Source of the DNA: Roseburia sp. 1XD42-34
Lineage (GTDB): Bacteria > Bacillota > Bacilli > Bacillales > Amphibacillaceae
Length of the DNA: 64,000 nt
Direction of reading: 5' to 3'
Assembly (NCBI RefSeq): GCF_009917385.1
Contig: NZ_QWLJ01000001.1
Location: forward strand, 62,001-126,000
Below the pieces are notes generated by a model. That model saw only the letters and a program-made list of their open reading frames with translations, was not told the origin of the DNA and ran no database searches. The position numbers and the translations under genes were made by a program. Below, piece by piece: positions 45,299 to 54,639 of the stretch. How positions within the stretch are numbered: position 1 is the stretch's first letter; the number at the start of each line of letters is the position of its first letter.

Positions 45299-47032
45299 AT
45301 GAATCATATGAAGAATTATCTTTATGCAAATAAAAAAAGCACCATTTATTTACTAGTGTTGGCATTGTTAATGGGTAGTGTGATAGTGGCACAGGCTTAT
45401 TTACTTGTCGCTGTCATTGATGGTGTATTTCTACAGGAGCGCAGCTTCCAGGAAATCCTTCCATTTTTGGGGGGATTATTGTTCATTTTATTTGCCAGGA
45501 GCTTTATTCCTTTTATTAGTGGAAAAATTGGAATCCGTCTAGGATCAGAAGCAAAGAGCCATTTTCGGCACAGACTGGTTGCTCATTTTTCCAACAACCC
45601 GGTGCAAGCTTCACTGAAAGGTCAAGCGGGTCAAAAGGTAAGTGTCATGATGGATGCGATCGATGAAGTAGATAGCTATTTTAGCAGCTATATTCCACAG
45701 GTTATCCGCTCGTCCGTCATTCCTGTGATTATCTTAATGGTTGTTTTTTTAGAGCATGTTAATTCCGGTTTGATTATGCTGATTACTTCGCCGTTTATCC
45801 CTTTATTTATGGTGATTATTGGCATGCAAACGAAGAAAAAATCGGAAGAGCAAATGGAAGAGCTAGCTGCTTTTTCCGGACGATTTCTTGATACTCTACA
45901 AGGTCTTGTCACATTAAAATTGTTTGGCAAGGCGAAACAGCAGAAACACGCCATCCAAACGAGTAGTTTGCGTTTTCGAGATGCAACAATGGAAATATTA
46001 AAAGTAGCTTTTACGTCATCGTTTATGCTTGAACTCATTTCCATGCTGGCAATCGGTTTGGTTGCTTTGGAAGTTGCATTACAATTGATTGTTTTTGATG
46101 GGATTTCCTTTTTTACAGCTTTTTTAGTGCTCATATTAGCTCCAGAATATTTTACGTCACTACGTGAGCTAGGAACGGCATTTCATAATGGGAAAAGCAG
46201 TATGGGGGCAGCAAAAAAAGTGGAAGAGGAATTAGCTCTGGATGAGGTATCTGCTGTTACATGGGGAGAAACACCGCTTTCTAAAAAGGAGGAACCTGTA
46301 CAGCTGGAATTACAAGGTGCTACATTTCAATATGGAGAGGACGAGTTTATGTTACGCCCTATTCATATTACTTTTGCTCCCAGAACGAAAAACGCCATTG
46401 TGGGGAAAACAGGGTCAGGTAAATCCACGCTTTTACATCTCATTGCAGGCATTATGCTGCCAGATGAAGGGAGCATCTTAGTGGATGGTAAGCCTTTAAC
46501 TTCCTATCAGGAAGCGGATTGGTTTGCTCAATTAGGCTATATTTCACAACATCCGTATATATTTGCAGGTAGTATCGCTGATAATATTGCGATTGGAAAT
46601 AAGCAAGGAACAACAAGAGAAGCAATCGAACGTGCGGCAGAGCAAGCAGGCCTTGCTGACATGGTTGGTGAGTTAGAGAATGGGTATGATACGTATGTTG
46701 GAGAAGGTGGACGAGGGCTATCGGGAGGAGAGAAGCAACGTTTAGCTTTGGCGAGAGCATTTTTAAAACGGCCAGCAATTATCTTGTTTGACGAGCCCAC
46801 GACAGGGCTTGATTTAAGAACAGAACGCATTCTTCAGGCTTCGATCGAAAAGTTAGCTAAAGCAGCGACTATTATAACTGTTGCACATCGTCTGCATACG
46901 ATAAAAGATGCTGACCGTATTTTATACCTTGATCAAGGCCGTTTGGTTGCTGAAGGAACCCATGAACAGCTGATTCAACGTGTAGAAGGTTACCGTAAGA
47001 TGGTAATGGTACAGCGAGGAGGGCAGCGATAA
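45299..47032 (+). CDS. cydD: Thiol reductant ABC exporter, CydD-type subunit
   Basis: About 577 residues: six membrane helices (~15-310) and an ATP-binding domain with Walker A GKTGSGKST, signature LSGGEKQR and Walker B IILFDEPTTG. With the next gene it forms the heterodimer that exports cysteine/glutathione and is needed for cytochrome bd assembly (called CydC in B. subtilis gene order). ATG 45299 lies seven bases after GGTGAGGAG; the upstream in-frame GTG is part of that site. Coupled to the next gene (TAATG). Confidence 0.9.
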   Translation: MNHMKNYLYANKKSTIYLLVLALLMGSVIVAQAYLLVAVIDGVFLQERSFQEILPFLGGLLFILFARSFIPFISGKIGIRLGSEAKSHFRHRLVAHFSNNPVQASLKGQAGQKVSVMMDAIDEVDSYFSSYIPQVIRSSVIPVIILMVVFLEHVNSGLIMLITSPFIPLFMVIIGMQTKKKSEEQMEELAAFSGRFLDTLQGLVTLKLFGKAKQQKHAIQTSSLRFRDATMEILKVAFTSSFMLELISMLAIGLVALEVALQLIVFDGISFFTAFLVLILAPEYFTSLRELGTAFHNGKSSMGAAKKVEEELALDEVSAVTWGETPLSKKEEPVQLELQGATFQYGEDEFMLRPIHITFAPRTKNAIVGKTGSGKSTLLHLIAGIMLPDEGSILVDGKPLTSYQEADWFAQLGYISQHPYIFAGSIADNIAIGNKQGTTREAIERAAEQAGLADMVGELENGYDTYVGEGGRGLSGGEKQRLALARAFLKRPAIILFDEPTTGLDLRTERILQASIEKLAKAATIITVAHRLHTIKDADRILYLDQGRLVAEGTHEQLIQRVEGYRKMVMVQRGGQR

Positions 47033-48738
47033 TGAAAGAGCTAACCTTTGTAATGCGAATGATGATGAAGGAAAAAAAAGATATCGTACTCTCTATCGTA
47101 TTCGGGTTTATTGCCGGAATGGCTGCAGTACTCTTGTTTTCTGCTAGTGGCTACTTGATTTCCAAAGCAGCATTTGCACCACCTTTTTACACACTGATGC
47201 TTGTTATTGCATCAGTAAAGTTATTGAGTTTTGTCCGAGCATTTAGCCGCTATGGAGAAAGATATGTGTCCCATCGCGGTACATTTACCATGCTTAGTCA
47301 ATTACGGATGGCTTTTTACGAAAAACTGGAACCGTTAGCACCAGGAATCTTTCATAAGTATCGCAGCGGGGATTTACTGGCTCGTATTGTTGGTGATGTG
47401 GAAAGTTTGCAAAATTTCTTTTTACGTGTCGTGTATCCTCCGGTAGTATTGGCACTCGTATTTATGAGTACGATCTTTTTTACGACCTTTTATTCTTTCC
47501 AAACAGCAGTCATTTTGCTGATTGGATTCTTACTGACTGCAATTGTGATCCCGGCCATTTTTGCTGTTCGTCAACGGGCGATTGATAGTGAAGTCCGCAT
47601 AAAAAGAGCAAGTCTTTCAACGGAAGTCACAGAGCTTTTGTATGGCTTCCGTGATTTGAAAATTTATCAGCAGTTAGATGATAAAGAGCAACAGTTGCTT
47701 CAAGCTTCCGAGTCTTACATCAAAGAGCAAGCTAAAGAAGAAAGGACGACGCTGTTGAATCAGTCGTTAAATCAATTCATTTCTCTGCTCGTAACGGTAG
47801 CAGTATTAGCTGCAGGTGCTTATCTGATTGGAAAAGATGAGTTAGATGGAATCTTTCTCGCCATGCTGATTATGATTACCCTGACTGTTTTCGAAGAAGC
47901 GCCGGCAATGGCTGTATTTCCCAACCATTTTAACGATAGTAGTCGTGCTGCAAAGCGGTTATTTTCAATTATTAATCAAAAAGAGAAACTGGTTCATAAG
48001 GAAGATTTAGTGATAAGTGAAGCACCGGAGATTCAGATGGAAGATGTCACATTCACTTTTTCGACTGAAGAACGTCCAGCTGTAGAAGGTGTGCATGTGT
48101 ATATGCCTTCAGGGTCAAAAACAGCATTTGTCGGAGCAAGTGGATCTGGAAAGTCAACGTTAATGCAGCTTATGCTACAGTTAATCACACCGGATCAGGG
48201 AAAAGTAACAATAAATGGAACCGAAATGGCGAGCGTGCAACAGGAAAGCATTTGGAAAGCAGCAAATGTCGTCTTACAAGAAAACCATTTCTTTTATGGA
48301 ACCATTCGTGACAACTTATTATTGGCAAATGATACAGTTGCAGACGCAGAATTACAGGCTACGCTTAGAAAAGTTCAATTGGAGCATTTTCATTTGGATG
48401 ATAGGGTATACGAGCGAGGAGAAAATTTGTCCGGCGGGGAAAAGCAGCGTCTTGCTATGGCTCGGGCGATGTTAAAAAGCGGTAAGCTTTGGCTTTTAGA
48501 TGAGCCTACATCCTCTCTAGATGCCGTTACAGAACACATGGTTTATGAACACTTATTTAGGGAGGCAGCAGATGATACGCTCGTGCTAATTAGCCACCGT
48601 CTGGCAGGATTGGAAAAAATGGACCAAATTATTGTAATGGACGAGGGCAAAATCGTAGAAGCTGGCACATTTGCAACATTGATGGAAAAACAAGGTTACT
48701 TTTATGAAATGAAGAAGCTGGAATATAATTTGTTATAA
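47032..48738 (+). CDS. cydC: Thiol reductant ABC exporter, CydC-type subunit
   Basis: A 568-residue half-transporter: membrane domain (~1-310) with FSRYGERYVSHRGTF, typical of CydC, and nucleotide-binding domain with Walker A GASGSGKST, LSGGEKQR and LWLLDEPTSS. Overlaps the CydD stop by one base. Completes cydABDC. (CydD in B. subtilis nomenclature.). Confidence 0.9.
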   Translation: MKELTFVMRMMMKEKKDIVLSIVFGFIAGMAAVLLFSASGYLISKAAFAPPFYTLMLVIASVKLLSFVRAFSRYGERYVSHRGTFTMLSQLRMAFYEKLEPLAPGIFHKYRSGDLLARIVGDVESLQNFFLRVVYPPVVLALVFMSTIFFTTFYSFQTAVILLIGFLLTAIVIPAIFAVRQRAIDSEVRIKRASLSTEVTELLYGFRDLKIYQQLDDKEQQLLQASESYIKEQAKEERTTLLNQSLNQFISLLVTVAVLAAGAYLIGKDELDGIFLAMLIMITLTVFEEAPAMAVFPNHFNDSSRAAKRLFSIINQKEKLVHKEDLVISEAPEIQMEDVTFTFSTEERPAVEGVHVYMPSGSKTAFVGASGSGKSTLMQLMLQLITPDQGKVTINGTEMASVQQESIWKAANVVLQENHFFYGTIRDNLLLANDTVADAELQATLRKVQLEHFHLDDRVYERGENLSGGEKQRLAMARAMLKSGKLWLLDEPTSSLDAVTEHMVYEHLFREAADDTLVLISHRLAGLEKMDQIIVMDEGKIVEAGTFATLMEKQGYFYEMKKLEYNLL

Positions 48739-48803
48739 ATGGAACAAAGGCGCAAGCGCCCGCTTAGCAACGTAGTGAATGGAACGAATCAACGAAAGAT
48801 AAA
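48739..48803 (-). repeat. Family B right-arm fragment, minus orientation (B8)
   Basis: GGCGCAAGCGCCC, TTAGCAACGTAG and GGAACGAATCAACGAAA are the inverse of B3's far arm, ending where A11 begins. The left half of the B copy is missing. Confidence 0.7.
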
Positions 48804-48945
48804 GTGAACCTTTAATCAGCGGGGATTTCTTCATCCCCGCTGATGGTTAGTACCACAAGGGTATGACCTAAAGGCCCTGGAAGGAATCGGGGGTTTAGGT
48901 GCTGTTACCCCCCGCTTCGACTTGTTCAGCTCATCATCCATTCTT
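48798..48945 (-). repeat. Family A repeat, minus orientation, inserted in B8 (A11)
   Basis: Right end GATAAAGTGAACC, then a perfect last hairpin CAGCGGGGAT/ATCCCCGCTG and the A6-type subtype sequence (GAAGCGGGGGGTAACAGCACC on the minus strand). The left end is cut off where A12 begins. Confidence 0.8.
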
Positions 48946-49063
48946 TTGGGGAAAACAGCACTTTAATAGCCTATTTCGTAAAGCGGCCTTTTGGTTATAC
49001 TTTCGGTACTAACAAGCGTGAGGGATGGATGAAATTATCCACCGATGGAAGAATCACTTTATC
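48946..49063 (+). repeat. Family A repeat, left-truncated, head-to-head with A11 (A12)
   Basis: From GGGGAAAACAGCAC through TAACAAGCGTGAGGGATGG to GAATCACTTTATC at 49063. The last bases overlap the TGA stop codon of the convergent hybrid kinase gene. Confidence 0.8.
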
Positions 49064-52000
49064 AGGCACTACTATCCTCATGCTCATAGTTTGCTTTCTT
49101 CACTATCATAAACGATATTTTTGTTCCTTTTCCGACTGTACTATCAATATGCAGTCCCTCGTTAAAGAATCGTTTTAAACGTAAGTCTGTATTTACGATC
49201 CCAACTCCTGATTTACTTGCGGATTGTTTTGATAATATGTGTTGTAAAGTTTCTTCATCTATTCCGACACCATCGTCTTCTACAGATATTTCTGCATGTG
49301 TTGTATAGCTCTCAACACGAATAATGATTTTACCACCTTGAACCCGATTCATAATACCATGTCGAATAGAATTTTCCACTAAAGGTTGGATAGATAGAAA
49401 CGGGACTTTCAGGTTATCACATATCTCTGTATCTATTTCCCATACAACCTGCAGGCGATCTGTAAATCTTACTTGTTCAATATAGAGATAAGAACGGACC
49501 ATATTCAATTCTTCTTCCAGAGGAATTAATTCATTCATGTTTTTGAATTTAAACTTATTTCTTAGAAAATAACTAAATTCATTCAGTAACTCCTGCATTT
49601 TTTCTAGGTCGATGACACTTAAGCTCGCAATTGCATTTAATGTATTAAATAAAAAATGTGGCTGAATTTGTGCCTGTAACCAAGCAGTTTCTAATTGCAA
49701 TTGCTCCTGAACCGCTTGTTTGATGGTAGTTAACGCCTCAATTCTTGACCTGATCTCCATGGCTTCCACTGGTTTTGTTACATAGTCATTTGCCCCAGCT
49801 AAAAAACCGCTACGAATATCATAGCTCTCACTTCTCGCTGTAAGTAATAAAATAGGCAGTTCTGTTAAGGAAAACTGTTCTCGGATCGTCTCCGTGAGTT
49901 CATACCCGGACATCTGTGGCATCATCACATCGGAAATAACTAAGTCCCATTCTTTTTGGTTCAAAATAGTAAGTGCGTCATGTCCACTCGTTACCGTTGT
50001 AATATTATATTCCTCGGAACGAAGGATTGTTTTCATGACTTCCAAATTAACCGGATCATCATCTACAATTAATATGTTGGGACATTTAGCAGTTTTGTTA
50101 ACTTTCATGGCATCTTCGTCTTGTAGCGACGTTCCCGCTTGTTCGGTATCGGTTAAGGTTATCGATCGGCTCTGCTGAATGGGTACTGCATGTAGAGGCG
50201 GATCGTATAAATGAGAAGTTATCTCATTTTTATTTGCTAATTCTAAGGAAAAGGTAAATGTCGATCCTGCACCTTGAGTAGAAGCCACTTCTAATGTACC
50301 ACCGTGCAATTCTACTAATTGTTTACTTATGCTAAGTCCTAAGCCAAACCCGCCTTCTACCATTGTTTCTTTCGCGTTTGCTTGCTCATATGGTTGAAAC
50401 AGTCGATGAAGCATATCTTTGTCCATGCCGATCCCCGTATCACTGATGGTGATAACCGCTTGATTATTTTGGGCGAAAGCGTCTATCGTAACTTGCCCTT
50501 CATTTGTATATTTTACAGCATTATGAAGTAAATTAAAGACAATTTGAATGACGCGGTTTTCATCAGCAAATACTGGTGGAAAATCATTCGGTATTTGATT
50601 GACGATCGTAATTGGTTTTCCTTCTACAGTGAATTTTAGCATGTCCATGACTCCTGTAATAATAGAACCAATCGCCATAGATTTTTTCTGCAAACGGGGA
50701 CTTCCTTGCTGTAGACTTGTTACATCTAATAAATCATTTAATATGAAGTTCATCCTGCGCCCAACAGATAAAATTGTTTCTAATTCTCGCACACTTCTTT
50801 GTTGTAGTGAAGATTGTTCCCTTTCTAAGACTGCCTGTGACATATTTAAGATACTGTGCAACGGATTTTTAAATTCATGAGATGTGTTAGCTAAAAATTG
50901 ATCCTTATGGTTATTCATTCGTTGTAACGTGGAGGCAAGCTCTTTCGTCTCCGCATGCATGTTAAAATAATCTTTAAACCACACCGCAGCAAAACATCCT
51001 ATGGCAATAAACAAATCAAACGGATAATGTGGCACCGAGACGCCGCTTTCTCGCCAAGTGATAGCCCATGTAAAATGATGAATCAACGCCGTGAGAGAAA
51101 AGAGCAGTAACAAATTTACTCTTGGATATTTCATAAATTGCTTCCAAATCGCAATGCTGGAGACGATGGTGGATGTCCCAACTAATAGGAAATAGACTGG
51201 AAAAATCATAATGATTTGCGTTACGTTTAAAAATAATGTTATCCCAGCAGTACCCAACACCATCACGAAATACACGGGAAAAATCCGCTTCCAATACCGA
51301 AGCGTTTGATGATTTGTACATTGTAGCAAAGCAAAAAACTCAATTAGTAATAAGCTGTTTGCCAAGCGAAAATCCCATTCATGACCCATATAAACTAATT
51401 GGTGGAATAACTTTTCGTCACTGCTTAATAGATTTCCTCCAACTGCACTAAACAACAGAATCGAAAAGAATAGTAGCTTCTTTTCTCTATCACCAAGAAA
51501 ATACAATAAGAGAGCATAGAATGCATGGACTAGAAACGCAATGGTAGTTGCAACTTGCATTGTATAGGAAAATTTCATGTCTTTAATAATGGCATTTTCT
51601 GAACCGAATTTGACCGAGCGAACAATCCCGCTACTACGATTATCCACAAAATTTGCTGCTTGAATCCAAATGTCAATAACCCCGTTTTCGTCCGCTGTTA
51701 AAGTGGTGGAGTAAGGCAAGTTTTTTGGACTGTATGCGTCTTTATTTTTTGCTACTTGCCCAGATCCAGCCAAAGGGCGCCCATTGACGTATACACTGGA
51801 TGCACTGCGTATACTCATTATTCGTATACTGTAATTTACTTCTTGGTCAGGGTCGACTAGAATGCGTAGCCGATACGAACCAAAGCCGTATGGAGATTGT
51901 AAGATTTTGTTCCATTCACCAGGAACTTCAATAGATTTTGGAGATTTGGTTGTTTGTAGAGAGTTTGCTCCTGTTAATAGTGCAGACGGGTAAAAATCCC

Positions 52001-52205
52001 ATTCGCCATCTAATAAGAGAACTTTATCATCGTTCGCACTCCAATCTCGCAAATCTAATTGTCCATTTTTAAAAGGCGGTTGTTCTTGTGATTGAAAGGA
52101 TGTCATCCATAAAATTCGTGAACTTGACAATAAAATTAAAAACAGAATAAGGATAATAAAAAAATGCCTTTTTCTTGTGAGAAAAGGCGCTGATTTAGTA
52201 GTCAA
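49062..52205 (-). CDS. Hybrid sensor with 7TM receptor domain and two kinase modules
   Basis: A 1047-residue protein. Order: anchor helix (~12-30); extracytoplasmic beta-sandwich like the 7TMR-DISM/galactose-binding type (~45-200, YGFGSYRLRILVDPDQ); seven membrane helices (~205-420); HisKA with TSHEFKNPLHS (His ~441); HATPase (NLLHNAVKYT, GGFGLGLSISKQL); receiver domain (~705-820, ILIVDDDP and SDVMMPQM); then a second, LytS/YehU-type kinase with QPHFLFNTLNAIA (His ~848), a coiled linker and HATPase ending VGIVNTDLRLKRFF. No output domain or partner regulator is adjacent. Its signal and target are unknown. Stop codon overlaps repeat A12. Confidence 0.85.
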   Translation of the reverse strand: MTTKSAPFLTRKRHFFIILILFLILLSSSRILWMTSFQSQEQPPFKNGQLDLRDWSANDDKVLLLDGEWDFYPSALLTGANSLQTTKSPKSIEVPGEWNKILQSPYGFGSYRLRILVDPDQEVNYSIRIMSIRSASSVYVNGRPLAGSGQVAKNKDAYSPKNLPYSTTLTADENGVIDIWIQAANFVDNRSSGIVRSVKFGSENAIIKDMKFSYTMQVATTIAFLVHAFYALLLYFLGDREKKLLFFSILLFSAVGGNLLSSDEKLFHQLVYMGHEWDFRLANSLLLIEFFALLQCTNHQTLRYWKRIFPVYFVMVLGTAGITLFLNVTQIIMIFPVYFLLVGTSTIVSSIAIWKQFMKYPRVNLLLLFSLTALIHHFTWAITWRESGVSVPHYPFDLFIAIGCFAAVWFKDYFNMHAETKELASTLQRMNNHKDQFLANTSHEFKNPLHSILNMSQAVLEREQSSLQQRSVRELETILSVGRRMNFILNDLLDVTSLQQGSPRLQKKSMAIGSIITGVMDMLKFTVEGKPITIVNQIPNDFPPVFADENRVIQIVFNLLHNAVKYTNEGQVTIDAFAQNNQAVITISDTGIGMDKDMLHRLFQPYEQANAKETMVEGGFGLGLSISKQLVELHGGTLEVASTQGAGSTFTFSLELANKNEITSHLYDPPLHAVPIQQSRSITLTDTEQAGTSLQDEDAMKVNKTAKCPNILIVDDDPVNLEVMKTILRSEEYNITTVTSGHDALTILNQKEWDLVISDVMMPQMSGYELTETIREQFSLTELPILLLTARSESYDIRSGFLAGANDYVTKPVEAMEIRSRIEALTTIKQAVQEQLQLETAWLQAQIQPHFLFNTLNAIASLSVIDLEKMQELLNEFSYFLRNKFKFKNMNELIPLEEELNMVRSYLYIEQVRFTDRLQVVWEIDTEICDNLKVPFLSIQPLVENSIRHGIMNRVQGGKIIIRVESYTTHAEISVEDDGVGIDEETLQHILSKQSASKSGVGIVNTDLRLKRFFNEGLHIDSTVGKGTKISFMIVKKANYEHEDSSA

Positions 52206-52710
52206 AGCGTACTCTCCTTTTATAAACAGAAATCGAAAGATAAATGCGAGATGATAGTAAAAATTGAAAAATAACGGTGCTCTTATGTAGCGGATAGTGC
52301 TACAGCTAGAAACAGATACTGATGAACAAAGATATGCTCTTACACTGTTTTATGAAAGTAAAATAAATCTAACATCTATTATAGCTGTAATTACGAGATT
52401 ATTCATTGGTTTATTTTTTTTACTTGTTTTTGATGGGAAGTAGAGTAGAGGTTTTTAACGTTTAAGTTAAGTTCATTTAGTTATATAAATAAAGCAATGC
52501 TTTTATCGTTATCCATTATATCGTTTGTTGTTATGTATAGGCGTAAAAGGTAATAATGGAATGAAAAAGCGGCGTTTTATCCTTTACTTTAATTCCGAGA
52601 ACCGAGATATGGATATAGGGTTATGCCAGGGAGTTCTTCATTTGGACCCTGGCACACTATAGTAGGAAACAGAGACAATATTTCTTTTTTACCTGCTGCT
52701 GTAAAGATGG
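52206..52710. other. Upstream region of the hybrid kinase with a hairpin
   Basis: No gene recognised. TGCCAGGG at 52624-52631 pairs with CCCTGGCA at 52647-52654, which lies just beyond the ribD stop on the minus strand and may end that operon although no T run follows. The left part should hold the divergent-side promoter of the kinase. Confidence 0.45.
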
Positions 52711-53820
52711 CTATTGTTCAAGAGATGAATGTTTATACATAGGATACCCTGTCCATTTGATATCTTTGCCGATAGTTTCAATCGTAATGTCCGTAAGTTC
52801 AATTGCTTCTTCCATTGTTTTTGCTCCAGCACCCTCTAAAAAGGTAGGAGCTTCTTTTCCACCGATGAGCTTTGGCGCCATGTATAAGATCAGCTTATCA
52901 ATAAGTTGCTGCTCTAAGAAAGCAGCGTTTACTGCTCCTCCCGCTTCCAAGAGTAGTGAAGAAATCCCTTGCTCTCCTAAATATGCTACTACTTCTTGAG
53001 GGTTTACCATGTGTGAGTTGGCTGTTACGATAATCCTTATCCCTAATGCCTCTAGTGCTGACCGTTTTTCTTGATCATGTTTTGCCGTTGTGAAAATCCA
53101 AGTCTCTGCTTGTTGATCTTGAATAAGCTGATAATGAAGAGGGATTTTTAATGTTGAATCCATCACGATACGAAGCGGATTTCGTCCATTTGGAATACGT
53201 GCCGTAAGTGCTGGGTTGTCCTTTAAAACCGTATTAATACCCGTTAAAACCCCCATATGTTGATGACGTAATTGATGAACGTCTTTTCTAGCTTCTTCTG
53301 ATGTAATCCATTTACTGTGAGCAGTATGTGTAGCTATTTTCCCATCCATCGTAATTCCTGTTTTCAATGTAATAAATGGTCTTTTATGCACCATAAATGT
53401 ATGAAACACCTCATTCATTTTACGCGCCTTTTCTTCACAAATACCCACTTCTACATCAATGTCTGCTTTTTTTAGAATCGCAACACCGTTACCAGAAACG
53501 ATAGGATTAGGGTCTAACGTGGCGATGACTACTTTTTCAATACCGGCATGAACGATTGTCTCTGCACAAGGACCTGTTCTACCGTAATGGGAGCAAGGCT
53601 CTAATGTGACGTATAAAGTTCCTCCACGCGCTTGTTCCCCTGCCATTCGTAATGCGTGAATTTCTGCATGTGGTTCTCCGGCTTGCAAATGTGTACCAAT
53701 TCCGACAATACGGTTATGATTAACAATGACACACCCTACTAATGGATTAGGATCAGTTTGTCCTTTCATTGCGCGAGCATGATTTAAAGCTATGTCCATA
53801 TAAAAATCATGTGTAGTCAT
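52711..53820 (-). CDS. ribD: Bifunctional riboflavin deaminase/reductase RibD
   Basis: A 369-residue enzyme. The N-terminal deaminase (~1-145) has the zinc motifs HAEIHAL and PCSHYGRTGPC; the C-terminal reductase (~148-360) has TLKTGITMDGKIA and the LLLEAGGAVNAAFL strand. It performs the second and third steps of pyrimidine formation from GTP in riboflavin synthesis. It follows and overlaps (ATGA) a GTP cyclohydrolase II gene, giving a GTP-to-pyrimidine pair without ribE or ribH. Confidence 0.92.
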   Translation of the reverse strand: MTTHDFYMDIALNHARAMKGQTDPNPLVGCVIVNHNRIVGIGTHLQAGEPHAEIHALRMAGEQARGGTLYVTLEPCSHYGRTGPCAETIVHAGIEKVVIATLDPNPIVSGNGVAILKKADIDVEVGICEEKARKMNEVFHTFMVHKRPFITLKTGITMDGKIATHTAHSKWITSEEARKDVHQLRHQHMGVLTGINTVLKDNPALTARIPNGRNPLRIVMDSTLKIPLHYQLIQDQQAETWIFTTAKHDQEKRSALEALGIRIIVTANSHMVNPQEVVAYLGEQGISSLLLEAGGAVNAAFLEQQLIDKLILYMAPKLIGGKEAPTFLEGAGAKTMEEAIELTDITIETIGKDIKWTGYPMYKHSSLEQ

Positions 53821-54572
53821 CGTAATAAAGCTCCTTTTGGCTGGAAATGTCCAGATTTGCTTATTTTCGTTTGCAAGTATTTCCGGTTATATTCAGAAAC
53901 GTCTCCCCATAAAGGAGTTCTTCCATTTATAGAAATTCCAGCTTCTTTAAAAGCCACTAATTTTTCAGGATTGTTGGTAATGACTGTTATAGGTTTCTGG
54001 CGTAATTTTTTTAGGACATGAAGTGCGTTCTGATAATTTCTAGAATCGTTTACGAAACCTAGTCTTTCATTTGCTTCGACAGTATCATAATCGTTTTCTT
54101 GAAGGATGTAGGCCATTGCCTTACTAAATAACCCAATTCCTCTACCTTCGTGATTCGCTAAATAAAATAGAGCGCCTGAGCCGTTTTCTTTAACGCGTGT
54201 CATTGCTTCTCGCAATTGAAAACCGCAATCGCATCGCTTGCTGCCAAAAATATCACCTGTATGACAAATGGAGTGCATCCGTACAAGGGCATGATCTGCA
54301 GTAGCAAAATCGCCATAAACCAAAACACTGGATTGCTGATATTCTGCTAAGTTTGCGGAAGACAACTTTGCAATAATTGCTTCAACATCTTCTGTAACTT
54401 CTTTATAGTTCCACCAACAATACCAGTGGAATAAGGTTGTTTTCCCGCCCAAGTTAACAGGTAGCTGAATGGGACCAACTAAATATATGGAATCATATTC
54501 AGTGTCAATCCGTTGTATTTTATTTTGCAAAATAGACAAAACTTGAGGATCTAACTTTATCTGTTGCTCCAT
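53817..54572 (-). CDS. ribA: Stand-alone divergent GTP cyclohydrolase II
   Basis: About 251 residues. The zinc/catalytic region is RMHSICHTGDIFGSKRCDC (three Cys conserved), followed by NHEGRGIGL and the late motif DTVEANERLGF. Residues 1-80 carry an unusual Trp-rich segment (FHWYCWWNYKE) in place of the DHBP synthase half found in normal Bacillus RibBA. Start ATG at 54572 follows AAGGGAGATTAC; an upstream in-frame ATG lies before that site. First gene of a two-gene unit with ribD. Its role may be riboflavin or another GTP-derived compound. Confidence 0.8.
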   Translation of the reverse strand: MEQQIKLDPQVLSILQNKIQRIDTEYDSIYLVGPIQLPVNLGGKTTLFHWYCWWNYKEVTEDVEAIIAKLSSANLAEYQQSSVLVYGDFATADHALVRMHSICHTGDIFGSKRCDCGFQLREAMTRVKENGSGALFYLANHEGRGIGLFSKAMAYILQENDYDTVEANERLGFVNDSRNYQNALHVLKKLRQKPITVITNNPEKLVAFKEAGISINGRTPLWGDVSEYNRKYLQTKISKSGHFQPKGALLR

Positions 54573-54639
54573 TTTGTAATCTCCCTTCATATGTTCTAAG
54601 TATAATGAAAAAAATAAGGAGCATCAATTGTTCGGTTTA

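Noticed and set aside
9009..49063. Reading family A copies as a CRISPR-like array
   Set aside because: Copies are dispersed by kilobases, not regularly spaced, and there are no cas genes.
52624..52654. FMN riboswitch for the ribD unit
   Set aside because: It lies at the 3' side of the unit and has none of the RFN conserved strings; it is only a short hairpin.
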